A stretch of 64,000 nt of DNA from Agarophyton chilense. Lineage: Eukaryota > Rhodophyta > Florideophyceae > Gracilariales > Gracilariaceae. This document shows, in pieces, positions 43,260 through 54,480 of the stretch; position 1 is the first letter of the stretch, and each line of letters starts with the position of its first letter. The position numbers were made by a program, and so were the translations under genes. Below the pieces are notes generated by a model that did not search any database, had not been told where the DNA came from, and saw nothing but the letters and a program-made list of their open reading frames with translations. The stretch covers positions 1,674,001 to 1,738,000 of the forward strand of contig JARGXX010000001.1 of the NCBI GenBank assembly GCA_030374765.1, given 5' to 3'.

Positions 43260-45345
43260 ATGCCGAACTCGCCTTATAAGCCCGTCGGATACGCCGTTTT
43301 CCCTTCGGACTATGTCGCCTCCGTCGGCTTCCCCATCCATTTCCCGGAAAACCAGCCTGTTGGCAACGGCACCATGGCTTCGAAGAACCAAGCGGGGAGC
43401 TCCTTGGGATACCAAATGGCATATGAACGTCCCGCGGACCGCCATGACCATACCATCGGACGGAATCCGCGGGCAGTGCATCATGCCATTCTTCCGTCCT
43501 CTGTGGAAGAATACCAAAGGTTCTGTCATTTGTATCTCGACACCCGAAGGTTTGCCAAGATACCCGATTTCCGGAGGGGCATCAAGAACGCGCGCAGCGT
43601 CTCGTGGTATAAACGATGGTGGCATTGTCCTGTGGATCCGCGTTCGGCGACACGATGTCGCACCCTCATCCAAGCGGACATGCCGTACGTCCACTTCGAG
43701 GAGGAAGCCGAATACCAGTTCAGGGTGAAGAAACTCCTTTCGGACCTATACACAGACTTCATCTTGTCTCATGTGCGATTTCCTCCCGCAGGTCACAACC
43801 TTTTGGCCCTTATAGGCTTCCGGCCCTTGTATGACTGCCTGTTTTGGATGTCTAATAAGGTCTATCAGAACGAGATGTATGAGCCCGATGGTCGTTTGGG
43901 TCAATCCCTGGGGTCCTTCTTTTGTTTGCACCAGATGAAGTGTCATGTCATGAGCGCAGACAATCGTCTTCCGTTATATCTTTCGCTTCTCCTCGAGAAT
44001 GAGAACCAATGGGCCATGTATTGGCGTGTCTCCTTGTTCCTTTTGGTTCCCACGCCGTCTGTGGTGGCGTACCACTCGTCCCGTCCCAACTCATGGGCGC
44101 TGACAATGACCTAAGGTCGTGGCTGTCCTGGCAGGTACTTTTCGTTGAGTTCGGCGAGATGTTCCTTATGGCCTTCCTGGATACCGCGAAGTACGGAATC
44201 CTTGGTAATGTCCGTTCGGAGGATTGGAGGGTATGGTACGACGAGAACATACTCGGTCCTCTAGGTCGCCTAATCCCGCTCCCGGACACGATGATCCGTT
44301 TCCTAAGGAGCCTGGGTATCCAGAATATCGTCCGTGGGATCCAGTTCGACGTCAAGGATACCGAGGCCCTTTTGGATCATGTTGTACAGGTGGAGTGGGG
44401 CAAGACTCCCGGGTTCCTTTGGTATGACCACGATACCGACTCATTCACGCCGATTCCGTTACATCAGCAGGGTCGGGACGAGGCTCGTGCCTATCCCACC
44501 AAGTCTTTGAGGAATCAACTGTCGGATATCCCAAGGCGTCATGTGCCCGACTACTATCTGAAGGCCTTTGTTTCGATCTCCTGTGTTTCAAGCCTGATGT
44601 GGAAGCCACGCCGTTGGTTTCTTCTGGTATGTCCGACCGAGAATCCTTCGGTGAAGATCCCTTCGTCCTACCCGTAGAGGGCGTTCATTTTCTGGTCGAA
44701 TCCGCTGTGGTGTTGCCGACCGCTTCCCCTCCTCCAGCTCCTCCGGGCGCTGCTCCTCAGGATGAGCTCTCTTATGACTCGCGCGTCACCCAAGTGGACA
44801 TCCCTACTAGTGAGGTTACTGTCGAGGCCGAAAGTCCTGTAGGCGATGCGCTGGCTCAAACGTCCACTGGGAGCGTCGACATCGCACCGTCCACTCCGTT
44901 GCCACACTTTCCCGCTTCCGTCACGGAAACGGCTTCGGATATCCGTCATGTCTGCCGTACCGTTGGTATTACGGCCTCGATAAACATTGCGATAGTCCTG
45001 AGGGAAGCTTGATCCTGGGCGCGTCGCTCGGCGCGCTACGCCACGGTTGTCCAACAGGGTCCGCACCTGAATACCGCCATGGTCAATATCCTGCAGCAGA
45101 ATGCCTAGTTGATGTCCCAGAGGGTTATTGTAGACTTGGATGCCCAGTATGATCTACATTTGAGTGACCGGGAGGCTTCCGATGGTGAAAATAGTTCCTC
45201 AGGTGAATCTCCGCCGAAGAAGCGTGCTTGGCTCGCCGGGGCCGGTCCGAGTGGTCCCGTTGGCTCATCGAATGACCGTAGTCCGTGTTTCGCTTCTACA
45301 GGTTCCAATAAGGACGACAGAGTTACTCCTGCGCCGGCCCAGTGA
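43260..45345 (+). pseudogene. Antisense accessory gene of E2 (unknown function, broken)
   Basis: This plus-strand gene opposes the minus-strand gag-pol and occupies the whole space between pol and the 3' LTR. From ATG 43260 the frame is open to about 44105, shifts near 44010-44105, continues to about 44600, shifts again, and runs past TGA 45010 and TAG 45106 to TGA 45343, about 690 codons. The N-terminal two thirds are aromatic- and Arg-rich (for example WYKRWWHCPVDPR; FDVKDTEALLDHVVQVEWGK). The rest is Pro/Ser/Ala-rich, with a nuclear-signal-like PPKKRAW near the end. It is homologous to the antisense gene of E1 at 11217-13073. No known domain or membrane segment. The stops again fit single C-to-T changes from CGA and CAG. 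Confidence 0.75.
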
Positions 45346-45500
45346 GTCCTGTTGGTGTTAGGCGCGCTTCCGCACACCTTGAAGTCATGGTGTTAGTTAG
45401 TCCAATAAAGTAATGCTTGAGCTTTCCCAAGGTTGTTCTTGTATCTCCAACGTGCGTGCCCCGGGACTGCGTTCAACCTTGAGAGCGTCTCGGGTCTTTC

Positions 45501-48500
45501 TTAGGCGTCGCCGTAGGACTGACTGGGTTCTCTGATTCGGGAGCTACGGCGAACCGTCGTGCTCCGGCGAATCTTCGTGACGGGAGGCGTTTCGAGAGAA
45601 GTTTTGGGATTCTCCGGGCCATTGGTTGCCCCTTCCTGAAGGCTGCGCTGCGTGCTGCCGATTCTCCGCCAATAGTGAGCGATAAAATTAGCCGTAGTAG
45701 TTTGAGGCTCTTTCCAAGTGTCTTACTCAGGTGCGTAGCCGAACCAACGGACGCCATAGCGCATAGTTCCATCTTCTCCCCGACCGGCGGACATGATGCG
45801 CTCCATCACGTATTCCGGTTGGAGTTCATCCTCCGGAAGGAGAGTGTGGTCCAGAGGGGCGAATCCATCGGAATCGGTTGGGAGAGATGTGTCATAGTAG
45901 TTGGCTTTGGCCAACGAGTCCGTGGGGCTAGTCGAACCCGTGGGAACTGCCTTAGGGGGTGTGAAGACTTGAGCGTCGACCTGAGATCGTGGTGCTTCCG
46001 TTGGGCCAAGGGGCTGGGACGTTCGTGGTCCGGAGGAACTGGAAGCTCGTGTCACGCGGTAAATAGACACAGTGTCCTCTAGGCCGTCAATGAGTAAAGT
46101 GATGGTGTGATCATTGGCCTTAAGGACTTTGTATGGTCCCGTAGAGCGGGGTAAGGGCTTGCGCGTAGTATCCTCGAGTTTCTCACTGTCCTTCGGTGGC
46201 CGGTCCAGGTAAACCAGATCTTCTTTCTCAAAGGTCAGTGTGTTCCAAACGGATTTGTCAAAGTTGGACTTGTAGCGCCGTTGGGCTTTGGTTAGTACAG
46301 TTCTGGGCGATTGGAGAATACTGTCAATGCGTCGGCGCAAGTAGCGCTTCCCCTGGATAGGAGTCCTCCCTTCGGTTATGTCCTGGGTTATGATAGAGTC
46401 CTGAAGGTCAACAGCTATCGGGGGCGGCGCTCTCGTTAGCGTTAAGTTGAAAGGCGTTGTCCCTGTGGAAGCGTGCACCTGCGTGTTGTAGGCATAAACC
46501 AGTGGCTCAACGTATTCGTCCCAGTCCAATTGGTGCACCGAAATGTAGTGCGCCAATCGGTTCAGGACAGTGCGGTTGAAGCGTGAGGCTTAGCCATAGG
46601 TTTGCGGGTGGTACGCCGTGATGGTCACATGTTTGATACCTAAGTTAGCACAGACATGCGAGAAGTATTTGGATACGAACTGGCTGCCGTTATCAGTAAG
46701 GAGGTAGAGTTGCTTGCCGTATGGATATACCCAGTGGGACAAGAAGGCCATGGCGACATCCGTGGCCGTTGTCTTTCCTAGGGGTAGGGCTCGGGTAAGT
46801 TTGGTAAACCTATCGGTTATAACCAAAACAAACCGTTTTCCATGGGACGACTTTGGCAAAGGCCCGAGTATAGCCATCGCGACAAATTCCATCGGACCCG
46901 CGGCGGGGAAGAGCTTCAATTTGGCCTGATGGTTGGCGCGAGACCCTCGGATTTGTGCCCACGATGTACAGTTCCGTGCGGCTGGCCATAGGTCCTGGGC
47001 CATTAGTGGCTAGTAGAAGAACTTCCGTAGGGTCTGGTACATTTGTCGTCCTCCAGTGTGACCAGTCAAGCGAGGGAAATGGGGGAGGTATAGGAATCAC
47101 GCCATAATCAGTGTTGGTAATACCCGTTGGAGTGCGCCATCCAGTGGTGAGCGGCGACATAGTAGTCCAAATCGGTCATAGTCGAACAGGCATCCTGGGG
47201 TTCATACCAATTAGGCTGTTCCCTTGCATGACTCGTCTTCGACCTGCCCCTGTAGAAGTTCCTCAATAGTTATAGGGAGGAGCTCTTTCTCCTCCGCGGC
47301 TATCGCGCTAACCTGGGGTGGTGCCGGGTTGGGCGGTACTGTCTCCGAGTTCAATATGTATACTTCGTCCTCCTTTACCTTGGGATCCCCCGATTGCACC
47401 TTATCCATAAGCTCGCCCGTTTCCGTATAGTCCTGAGGTCCATCGTCTGTAAAGGGGGTAGGAATTAGGTCGTCCAATGGAGTGTCGTCACTTCCGCCGG
47501 TAATGATTGGCGATATGGCATTTGCTGCCTGGTGCTTGAGACCTGGCCTATAGGTTATCTCGTAAGTTATATTCGGACAGCCTCACGCTCCACCGAGCGA
47601 GGCGACTTGATTCATCGGTCATATTGAGTAGCAAGAGGAGTAAATCGTGGTCTGTCCTAATGGTAAACCTAGTTCCCTCGAGGTACGGAAGGAGTGTCAA
47701 TACGGACCATGCGATGGCTAGATATTTCTTTTGGTAGTACTGTAGTTTCGCTCCGCGCTGGTGAGCGTTGTGCTCTAGTATCCGATAGGTAGATACACTT
47801 TCGGTTACTCCTGTTACTGTAGCATTGCACATCCCACTTGGACATCAGAGGCGTCTGTATCCAGGACAAAGGGCCTATTTGGTTTTGGTAAAGCCAATAT
47901 AGGTGGGTTCAGAAAGTTGTCCTTTAGGGTCTGAAATACCTAGTACTGTTCGTCGGGAACGGCTTCGACCTGCGAAGGTGTTCCCTTCTGCAGCACTTTG
48001 TTGAAAGGGGCCGAGATCTTGGCAAATCCTTGGATAAACTGTCGGTAAACGTTGCACAAGTCCAAGAAGGATCGTAGTTCCGTGTGGTTACTAGGAGGCT
48101 TAGCCTGGCGAATCGCATTTGTGGTCCGTATGGCCACCTTTAGCTTTCCTGGGAGGACGACGTGACCGAGATAGTCCACCAAGGCCTGGAAGAGGGCGCA
48201 TTTGCCGATTTTCAGTGTTACTCCAGCCTCCTGTAGGATTCTTAGCACCTTTTGAACGTGGCGGAGGTGTTCCTTTATGGTCCGTGAGAAGATTATAATG
48301 TCATTCAAATAGACCAAGGCGAACTTCCATTGGACTCTGGACAATGTGATGTACATAACCCGTTGGAAGGTTGCTGGTGCATTTTTAAACCAAAGGGCAT
48401 ACGAGTAAATCTGAACAGACCTTCATGGGTGGTGGAGGTTGTCAGCGCTCTCGCATCTTCGGCCCAAGGGATTTGCCAATATCCAGAGTTAGCGTCCAGT

Positions 48501-49660
48501 GTGGTACACATGGCAGCTTAACCTAAGGAATCTAGACAGTTATCCATACGGGGTATCGTGTATGAGTCCATCTTGTTCACTGCGTTCAGCTTCCTGTAAT
48601 CGACACAGAACCTGACGGAGCCATCCTTCTTAGCTGCGGGGACAAGAGGACTTGTCCATTCGGATTGGTTGGGAGGCGCCGGCTCTATGACTTGAGCTTT
48701 GCGCATCTTGTCCATCTGGTCGGCGACAATTTCCCAACCCTTAAGGCCTGTAAGGTATGGGTGCTGGAACCGTGGTCTAGCATCATCCTGAAAGTCAACA
48801 CGGAATTTAGTGGCTCTGATTGTGCCCAATCTACCTGACCACATGACCTGGTATTCCCTGAGGAGATCAAGTACCTGGGCCCTATAGTATTCGAATTCTT
48901 CGCCGATGGCGACCGTCCCCTCCCAAGAGTCGACGTCCTCGTCGGGATTTGGCGTCGCAAGATTATCAATTTGGGCCTCCATAATGGCCACGGACGCGGG
49001 TAGAGTGATGCCAATCACTGTACCTTTAGGTAACCGTTACGGGTTTATCCCGGAAGTTGCTGATTGTGACCGAAAAGGACATGTTGGGGTGGATGTCCAT
49101 TACTCCATTGGCCATCAAGGTAAGGTGCTTCAGAACTGTTTCTGGGCAGTTTTGAATTGTTGCGAGACCTGAGAACTGGGAATGGACGGATACAGCGATC
49201 TGGGTTGTCGGGGGTACCGTTATGGCCTTTGACAGGCGAACCTTATTGGTCTTCGTTTTTTCGCAGACAACCGTCCGTTTGCGGTTAGCTTCTGGCCCTG
49301 GGGTTGAACCAGTTATGGAGATGGAAGGTGCGCGGTAGAATGCGACTTTCCTAAATCCTGGATAAATGGCCTTAATGTATCGATCGATAAAAGAGGTTCC
49401 TAGGATTGCCTCAGCGCCCAAGTTAGGACATACAAAGAACCATGTGCGGCCTTTGACCTGTCCTAACTAGAGGTAAAGTGGTACTATTCCTTTAATGTCC
49501 ATTGGTCTACGTGACGCATCGGTAATCCTTGGGGTCTTCCCTGCCTGAACGAAATCTTACCAACCCAGTGGGAGTAGCTTCGGATGGACCAAGTTGGGAC
49601 CAGCGGCTGTGATTAATACGTCTGTGGTCATTCGAGAGTTGTTGAAACGAAGTCCCACGG
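45501..49660 (-). pseudogene. pol: pol of E2: protease, RT, RNase H, integrase, chromodomain
   Basis: Fragments in order on the minus strand: a protease site decayed to LITAAGPNLVHPKLLP (about 49570-49620); the RT N-terminal part RFCVDYRKLNAVNKMDSYTI (about 48560-48620), SGYWQIPWAEDAR and RMPFGL (48400); the catalytic box as YLNDII (about 48310); RNase H pieces (47548-47832); integrase with ILGPLPKSSHGKRF and LTDNGSQFVSKYF but a stop and lost Glu at HPQTYG; and a chromodomain RYGVRWFGYAPE, then after TAA DTWKEP...FIAHYW. pol ends at TAA 45501. It keeps the RT fingers that E1 has lost. Many frameshifts and stops; not functional. Confidence 0.85.
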
Positions 49661-49847
49661 TTACTCTAACCTTTTAATTCTCTTTCCTGAGGATACAGAC
49701 AGGGTCGTTACTGTGTTCCAATTGTAGTTCATCCTGAGTGGTCCATTCTGGGTGGTTGGTATGGGGAGGTGAAGAGCTCTTTGGCTCATGAACTTCCAAT
49801 TGGTTGAGGCAGGGGCTGAAAGAGGGAGGATTTGCCTCGCGTCGACC

Positions 49848-51915
49848 CTATAAGAGTTTTCCGATGGGGTTTCCGTTTCTTTCTGAGGATAGGATTCGTC
49901 TTTGCTGTCGTCCGTAGAATCTACAATGGCTTGGACCTGTGGGGCTTTCTTTCATGGGAGTGTCCGGAGGCGTGGCATAGCGTGAGCTTCCAGGGGTCTC
50001 TTTGGTTCGTTGCTGTGCCCTGTTAAACATTCCTTCGGATCTCCGCACACGGTAATTCTCTTCCCTGAGGGCTAGGAGGTCTTTACGTGCGTCCTCAGGC
50101 GGATATTTCGTGCAGTCACAAGGTTGGGTCATGGAAAGGCAGAGGAAGGAAGCCCTTGGAGAGCGAACAAAAACGTCCTTGCAGGGCGGAAAGGGAGAAT
50201 TTTTGGGTTTGGGTGGTCCCATGGTCGCTGTAGTTCCCTGAGAGGTATATGATGGGGGCCCGGAAGGAGGGTCACTGAAATTAACCGCGAGAACATCTCC
50301 CGAGTCGGCATAATGGAGTGATGATTCCATGTCCGACTCCGTGGAGCTAACCAAGTGGGCTTGGTTGGGTTTACGAAATAGAGTTGTGTGTCATCTGGTT
50401 ATATCAGCGTTGCGCCTGGAGGTCCTTTAGACTTTTCCATAACCCTCGGCGTAGGTAACGAGCTTTCGGAAGAAGTATTGCGGGTTTTACGTGTGGTAAT
50501 TGCGCACATGTGTCCGAATGGAAGGGAGCAATCTTGTGATGAAGTGACGTTTCAGCGGTCCTTCGAAGAATATATTTTTACATCGGTAAGCCTTCTTCCA
50601 TAGGTCGTCTGCGAAAGCCGATTCGGACATATTGGAGCTCTGTCAAAAGATGATTAATCCTTGGTGGGCACCCATTATAACTTCATTCGTGGCGTAAGTT
50701 TCCAAGAGGTAATGAACAACCTGAGGGTATAACCTGAGGAGCTCACGGTCTTGAACGTCCACTAGGTCAGTTGTGCCAGATATCTTCGAAACCACTCGGT
50801 CACGCGCTTATCCTGTAAGGAAGAATTGGAAAAGATACAGAGCGGCGCCCTCGTGGACACTGTTTTGATCGCAGGCCGTACGGAACAAACTGAGAAGCTT
50901 AAGAACAGAAATGGGATCGGAACCCGAGAACTTGTCCGTAATGGTTAGTTGCATCCGTTTGGCCCATTTGGCAACTCTGCGAGCTACCAAACCAGAATAT
51001 TTCGCGGACCTGTCGACCAGCCGATAATTGCGGTCGTCTACAACCTTAAGCAATTGTTCGTTGGTGGTTGTCAGTGGTCTGAGGCCTCGAACGGCAGCCT
51101 CATCCACTTCAGAGTGGGTCATTTCGGTCGAGGCAGATTCGGAATCACTCGTGTCGGAATGGTCTCTTCGTTTGCTTCTTCTGTTCCTCTTTCTTTTGCG
51201 GTTACTTCTTTTCTCTCCAGCGGAATAGGTACCTTAAAGATAGATCTCTCTATCAGATTCGATGGAGCCCTGAGGTCGCTGTACCTCATATTGTCCCCTG
51301 GGTAGGGCAATCTGTCTCTTATTTAGACGGGGAGCCTCATTTCTGCTGCTCAATTGTCCTTCCATTGGATTTTTCTGATGGTGTTCCAGGCGAGGAGCGG
51401 GTTATATCGCCCTTACTGGGGGTTCGGTAGGGGGGTTTCCATATGGAAGCCGGATGGTTGACTTGTGGAGTGGTCCTAGGGACCGTGTTGGCTGTCTAGC
51501 TGGAGACTGTCCCTTGGACGGCCTGAATGAGGGAGTCTAAGAATAGCTCAGACTCCATGACCTTGGGGACGATTCGCGTAACGAGGTAATCCGTATGGTC
51601 AGCGATCTCGGTAGCCGGTCGCATGTCCACAATGAAATCCACGTGGGCTGAGCAGAACTCACGGAGACGGGGCCAGAGAAGATCGGCAAGCCCGGCGGGA
51701 ATATTCTCTCTAATTCCTTCGGTCTTAAGGGATTCTCCTTGTGTTGTTCCTGGCGTAGAGGTGGCCCTGGTGAGTCGTTTTCGTAAACGCGCTGTCGCCT
51801 TGGGTTCTTGGCGAATCCTTTCAGGGTCGTCCATGGGAGTCAGTACTCCTTGCGGCTGGCTTCTCGTGCTCCTGCTGTCACTAACATTTTCAACCTGGGG
51901 TTCAGGCGACATCAT
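49848..51915 (-). pseudogene. gag: gag of E2, fragmented
   Basis: The frame starts at ATG 51915 (MMSPEPQVEN...). The capsid-like core is at 50808-51122 with DKFSGSDPISVLKLLSLF, clearly related to E1 gag. A decayed zinc-knuckle region (FLCLSMTQPCDC) is at about 50120-50160, with a basic Ser/Pro-rich tail to 49848. Several stops and frame changes separate the pieces (51123-51495 and 50355-50807 are unreadable). Confidence 0.75.
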
Positions 51916-52091
51916 TGGCGTTGCAATGGCAACTGTTCCTTTCGTAGGAGTGCTATGGTCTGGTCGGTTCGGTGTGTTTCCTGCATCCTTAATGGCGGTT
52001 GCTTCGGTACTTCTCGTTCGTTGGGGAATTAAACCAAAGGTTAGAATCCGGATAATTCTTCGTCCAGTGGCCCCTACAATTATCCTTAGAG

Positions 52092-52114
52092 GTTTCTAAG
52101 TCGGGATACAAAAA
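52092..52114 (-). promoter_or_regulatory. Primer-binding site of E2
   Basis: Directly inside the 5' LTR the minus strand reads TGTATCCCGACTTAGAAACC, sharing CCCGACTTAGAA with the site of E1. The TGG start is changed to TGT. Confidence 0.65.
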
Positions 52115-52560
52115 TGTGACGCAATGACGGGTGGGTCAGCGTACGGGTTTCGACCGGTGGTAGCGTGGTAGAGCGGGTCCTAAGGCTCGCATATTTGACG
52201 GCAGCACTCCCAGAGTACTTGGCGCAGTGGGCTGGCGTTTTCTGCGTAGTCCTACAGGTTGAGGCTACGAAATCGATGGCTTGAAGACCAATTGGTGGAA
52301 CTAATATACCAAAGGGGGTTATTTAGTATCCTAACGGTGCTTACCTTACTCTAAGGGAGAAGCGTCGCTCAAGCCAAGTAAAAAACAATGGCGAGGCGCT
52401 ACGATCTCTCCGGCACTGTAATGCTAATCTATTACACCAATTAAAATAAAATAATAATCTACATAAGTCCACCTGACGTCGACCAGTCCACGTGGCGTCT
52501 TTAAGATTCTTCAGGGCCCGGGGACTTACAGGGCTCAACTGTTATTATGGCTCCTCCACA
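52115..52560 (-). repeat. 5' LTR of E2
   Basis: A 446-bp direct repeat of 42217-42671, bounded by TGTG and CCACA. The copies share long blocks such as GTAGTCCTACAGGTT and differ by scattered substitutions and short indels, so divergence is clearly higher than between the E1 LTRs. Confidence 0.88.
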
Positions 52561-54480
52561 TGTTTGCTGTGCGGTTTGCGTTTTAATCGACCTTGCATGC
52601 ATCCACTGCACGATAGTGGCTGTCGGCTTATGTTTGTCAGTTTTGTGTCGTCAATGTTTTTCTGGGATGTCAGCTTTGAACGTCTTTGTGGTGGTGCATG
52701 GTTTAGAATGAGGTGCCATTAATGTAAGGGAAGTGTTGGTGGCTGGCGGGGTGTTGTTCTATGGCAATGGTGTATGTGTGAATGTCATTGGGTTTGGTCG
52801 GAACGTAGTACGAGGTGTGCGGTTTGGCGGCTTCGTTTGTGACTTAGGTCGGGTGTTTGTCAGCGAGGCCGGAACTGGTTGCGACTGGCGAGGTTGGAGT
52901 GGAAATATGTCGCGGATGTGAGGGATGATGTCGCTTTTGCGGTGCTTGCTTGTTGTTGGAGATTCATTTTGTAGGAATGGTTGTTCTAGGATGCAGTTCC
53001 TAAGAGTTTTATCGGTATTTTTCTGCTAAGTATGTAGGCATTCTAAGGTGTAAATAGGATTGTTCTTAGTCGTTTTGCAATCGCATGTACGGAAATGAGG
53101 TTTCCTTGGACCTTTTCATTGATGAGAGTCGGGATTGTAATTTGTGTCTCTGTATCACTTATTAGGCGGAGGGTTCACTTCAAATTCGTCTGTTTATTTA
53201 GGGGTGCAGCCGTGGAGGTAGTAATTGGAAAGGGAAGGACAGTAACTTCATGAGTCTCGTGAGAGACAATAGAAAGGTAAGCATGCATTGGAGTCGAGTG
53301 TGTAAGTACGCTGTTGTTGGTCGGTAGATGCAAGTGTGTGTAGGATATCTAGAGCCTGTATTGCTTCTATATTATATTCCAAAATTTTTTCTGTGTCTCT
53401 GCTGGTCTGTCTCGCTGAACTTCGTGCGCACCCCCTTCCACCGCGAGTGGTCTACATTGCATCTATTTCCTTTTTGAGATCCTGTATGGCGGTGCGAAGG
53501 TTTTTGTTGCTGTATCCACCGTAACGGCCAAGTCTTCGGCCACGCCCTCGTTTACCTTTCTATGTAGCATACTGTCGAGATGGTTATTGGGTGGGTAAAA
53601 ATGTTTGTGGTATGGGTTTGGATTGTTGACCATTGAGATTTTCATATCGCTCCAGCGGTTTTTAACGTCTGTAACAGTCGTGGGTGGAGTGTCCAGAATC
53701 ATAGAGATGGCTCGTTGTCCGAAACGATCGTCATTGACGGGACCTTGAAGTATTCAGTTCACTGTTAGGCGTTCCTCTGTAATACAAGGTCTCTGTGCTT
53801 TAATTTTCTTGCGTCGAATAGCGATGTGCTGCTCCTTCTATTTAGAGAGTTTTTTCCGGTACGTTGGACGTTCACGATCTCAGTGGGAATGATGACGTAT
53901 TTCTTGGTCGTTTGAGCGTCCGATGTGTTCTGGATGGCTGCGACAATATTATGGGGACTTTTCCCGGATATTGTGAGATCTGCCAGGTTGTTGTCTTTGT
54001 TTTGTGTGATACTCTTGGTGATGATTTGGCGAAGAATGGCTATTGCTTTTTGGTCCTCTGTTGTTGCGGCATGAAAAGTAAGACTGAGAATATGGCTGTA
54101 ATCTTGTTTGGTGAGAATATCTATGGGATTCTGTATCAACTGATGGTTGTTTTCCGTCGTTAGCTCAAAAAGTTCTTCTGTGGAACGCCAAGTTGGATGT
54201 GATATTATTGGTTGTATGGAGGGTCCTGCTTCAAAGTAAATGTGCGATGCCATTTTTTTTGTCGAGTTCCTCGATTTGTGAATTTCTCCAGAGTTAAAGC
54301 CAAATATCGTTTGTGTTGCGGTAATGAGAACGCTTTCCTCGCAGGGTTTGTTGCGAGAAGTCCGGAATGGATTAGAAGGTGTTGGTTTGTGACGCGAGAG
54401 CAACGCTCTTATTGCGGATCGACGTTGTGTTTGTTCGTTTGCGCTTTGGCACGATGGTGCCTATAACCTGATATAAGACA
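52561..54480 (-). other. Strand-skewed (A/C on minus strand) segment of unknown origin
   Basis: From the LTR edge to about 54480 the plus strand is rich in G and T and the minus strand in A and C, unlike either neighbour. The minus strand contains the only long frame of the segment (53765-54253) and further open pieces (53463-53702). It may be one decayed inserted unit. No terminal repeats were found. Confidence 0.4.
53765..54253 (-). CDS. Orphan ORF, 162 codons, AC-rich
   Basis: From ATG 54253 (MASHIYFEAGPSIQPIISHP) the frame runs 162 codons to TAA 53765; it is open further upstream to 54403. Composition is Thr-, Asn-, Gln- and Ile-rich with few Gly, reflecting A/C-rich codons. No known domain, signal peptide or membrane segment. 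Downstream on the same strand, open pieces contain TVTDVKNRWSDMK and, in another frame, a basic RGRGRRLGR stretch, so it could be the front of a broken longer gene of a mobile element or virus. It may also be a chance frame favoured by the skewed composition. Confidence 0.3.
   Translation of the reverse strand: MASHIYFEAGPSIQPIISHPTWRSTEELFELTTENNHQLIQNPIDILTKQDYSHILSLTFHAATTEDQKAIAILRQIITKSITQNKDNNLADLTISGKSPHNIVAAIQNTSDAQTTKKYVIIPTEIVNVQRTGKNSLNRRSSTSLFDARKLKHRDLVLQRNA

Larger units (their letters stand above)
42217..52560 (-). mobile_element. Ty3/Gypsy chromovirus LTR retrotransposon E2 (defective, minus strand)
   Basis: Direct repeats at 42217-42823 and 52115-52560 flank minus-strand gag, protease, RT, RNase H, integrase and chromodomain, followed by a plus-strand antisense gene before the 3' LTR. 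The plan is the same as E1, but the coding sequence is strongly diverged and much more decayed: many frameshifts, YLDD changed to YLNDII, two of the three integrase acidic residues lost. No target-site duplication is visible. The 3' LTR (42217-42823) is longer than the 5' LTR because of an internal rearrangement. Confidence 0.9.
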
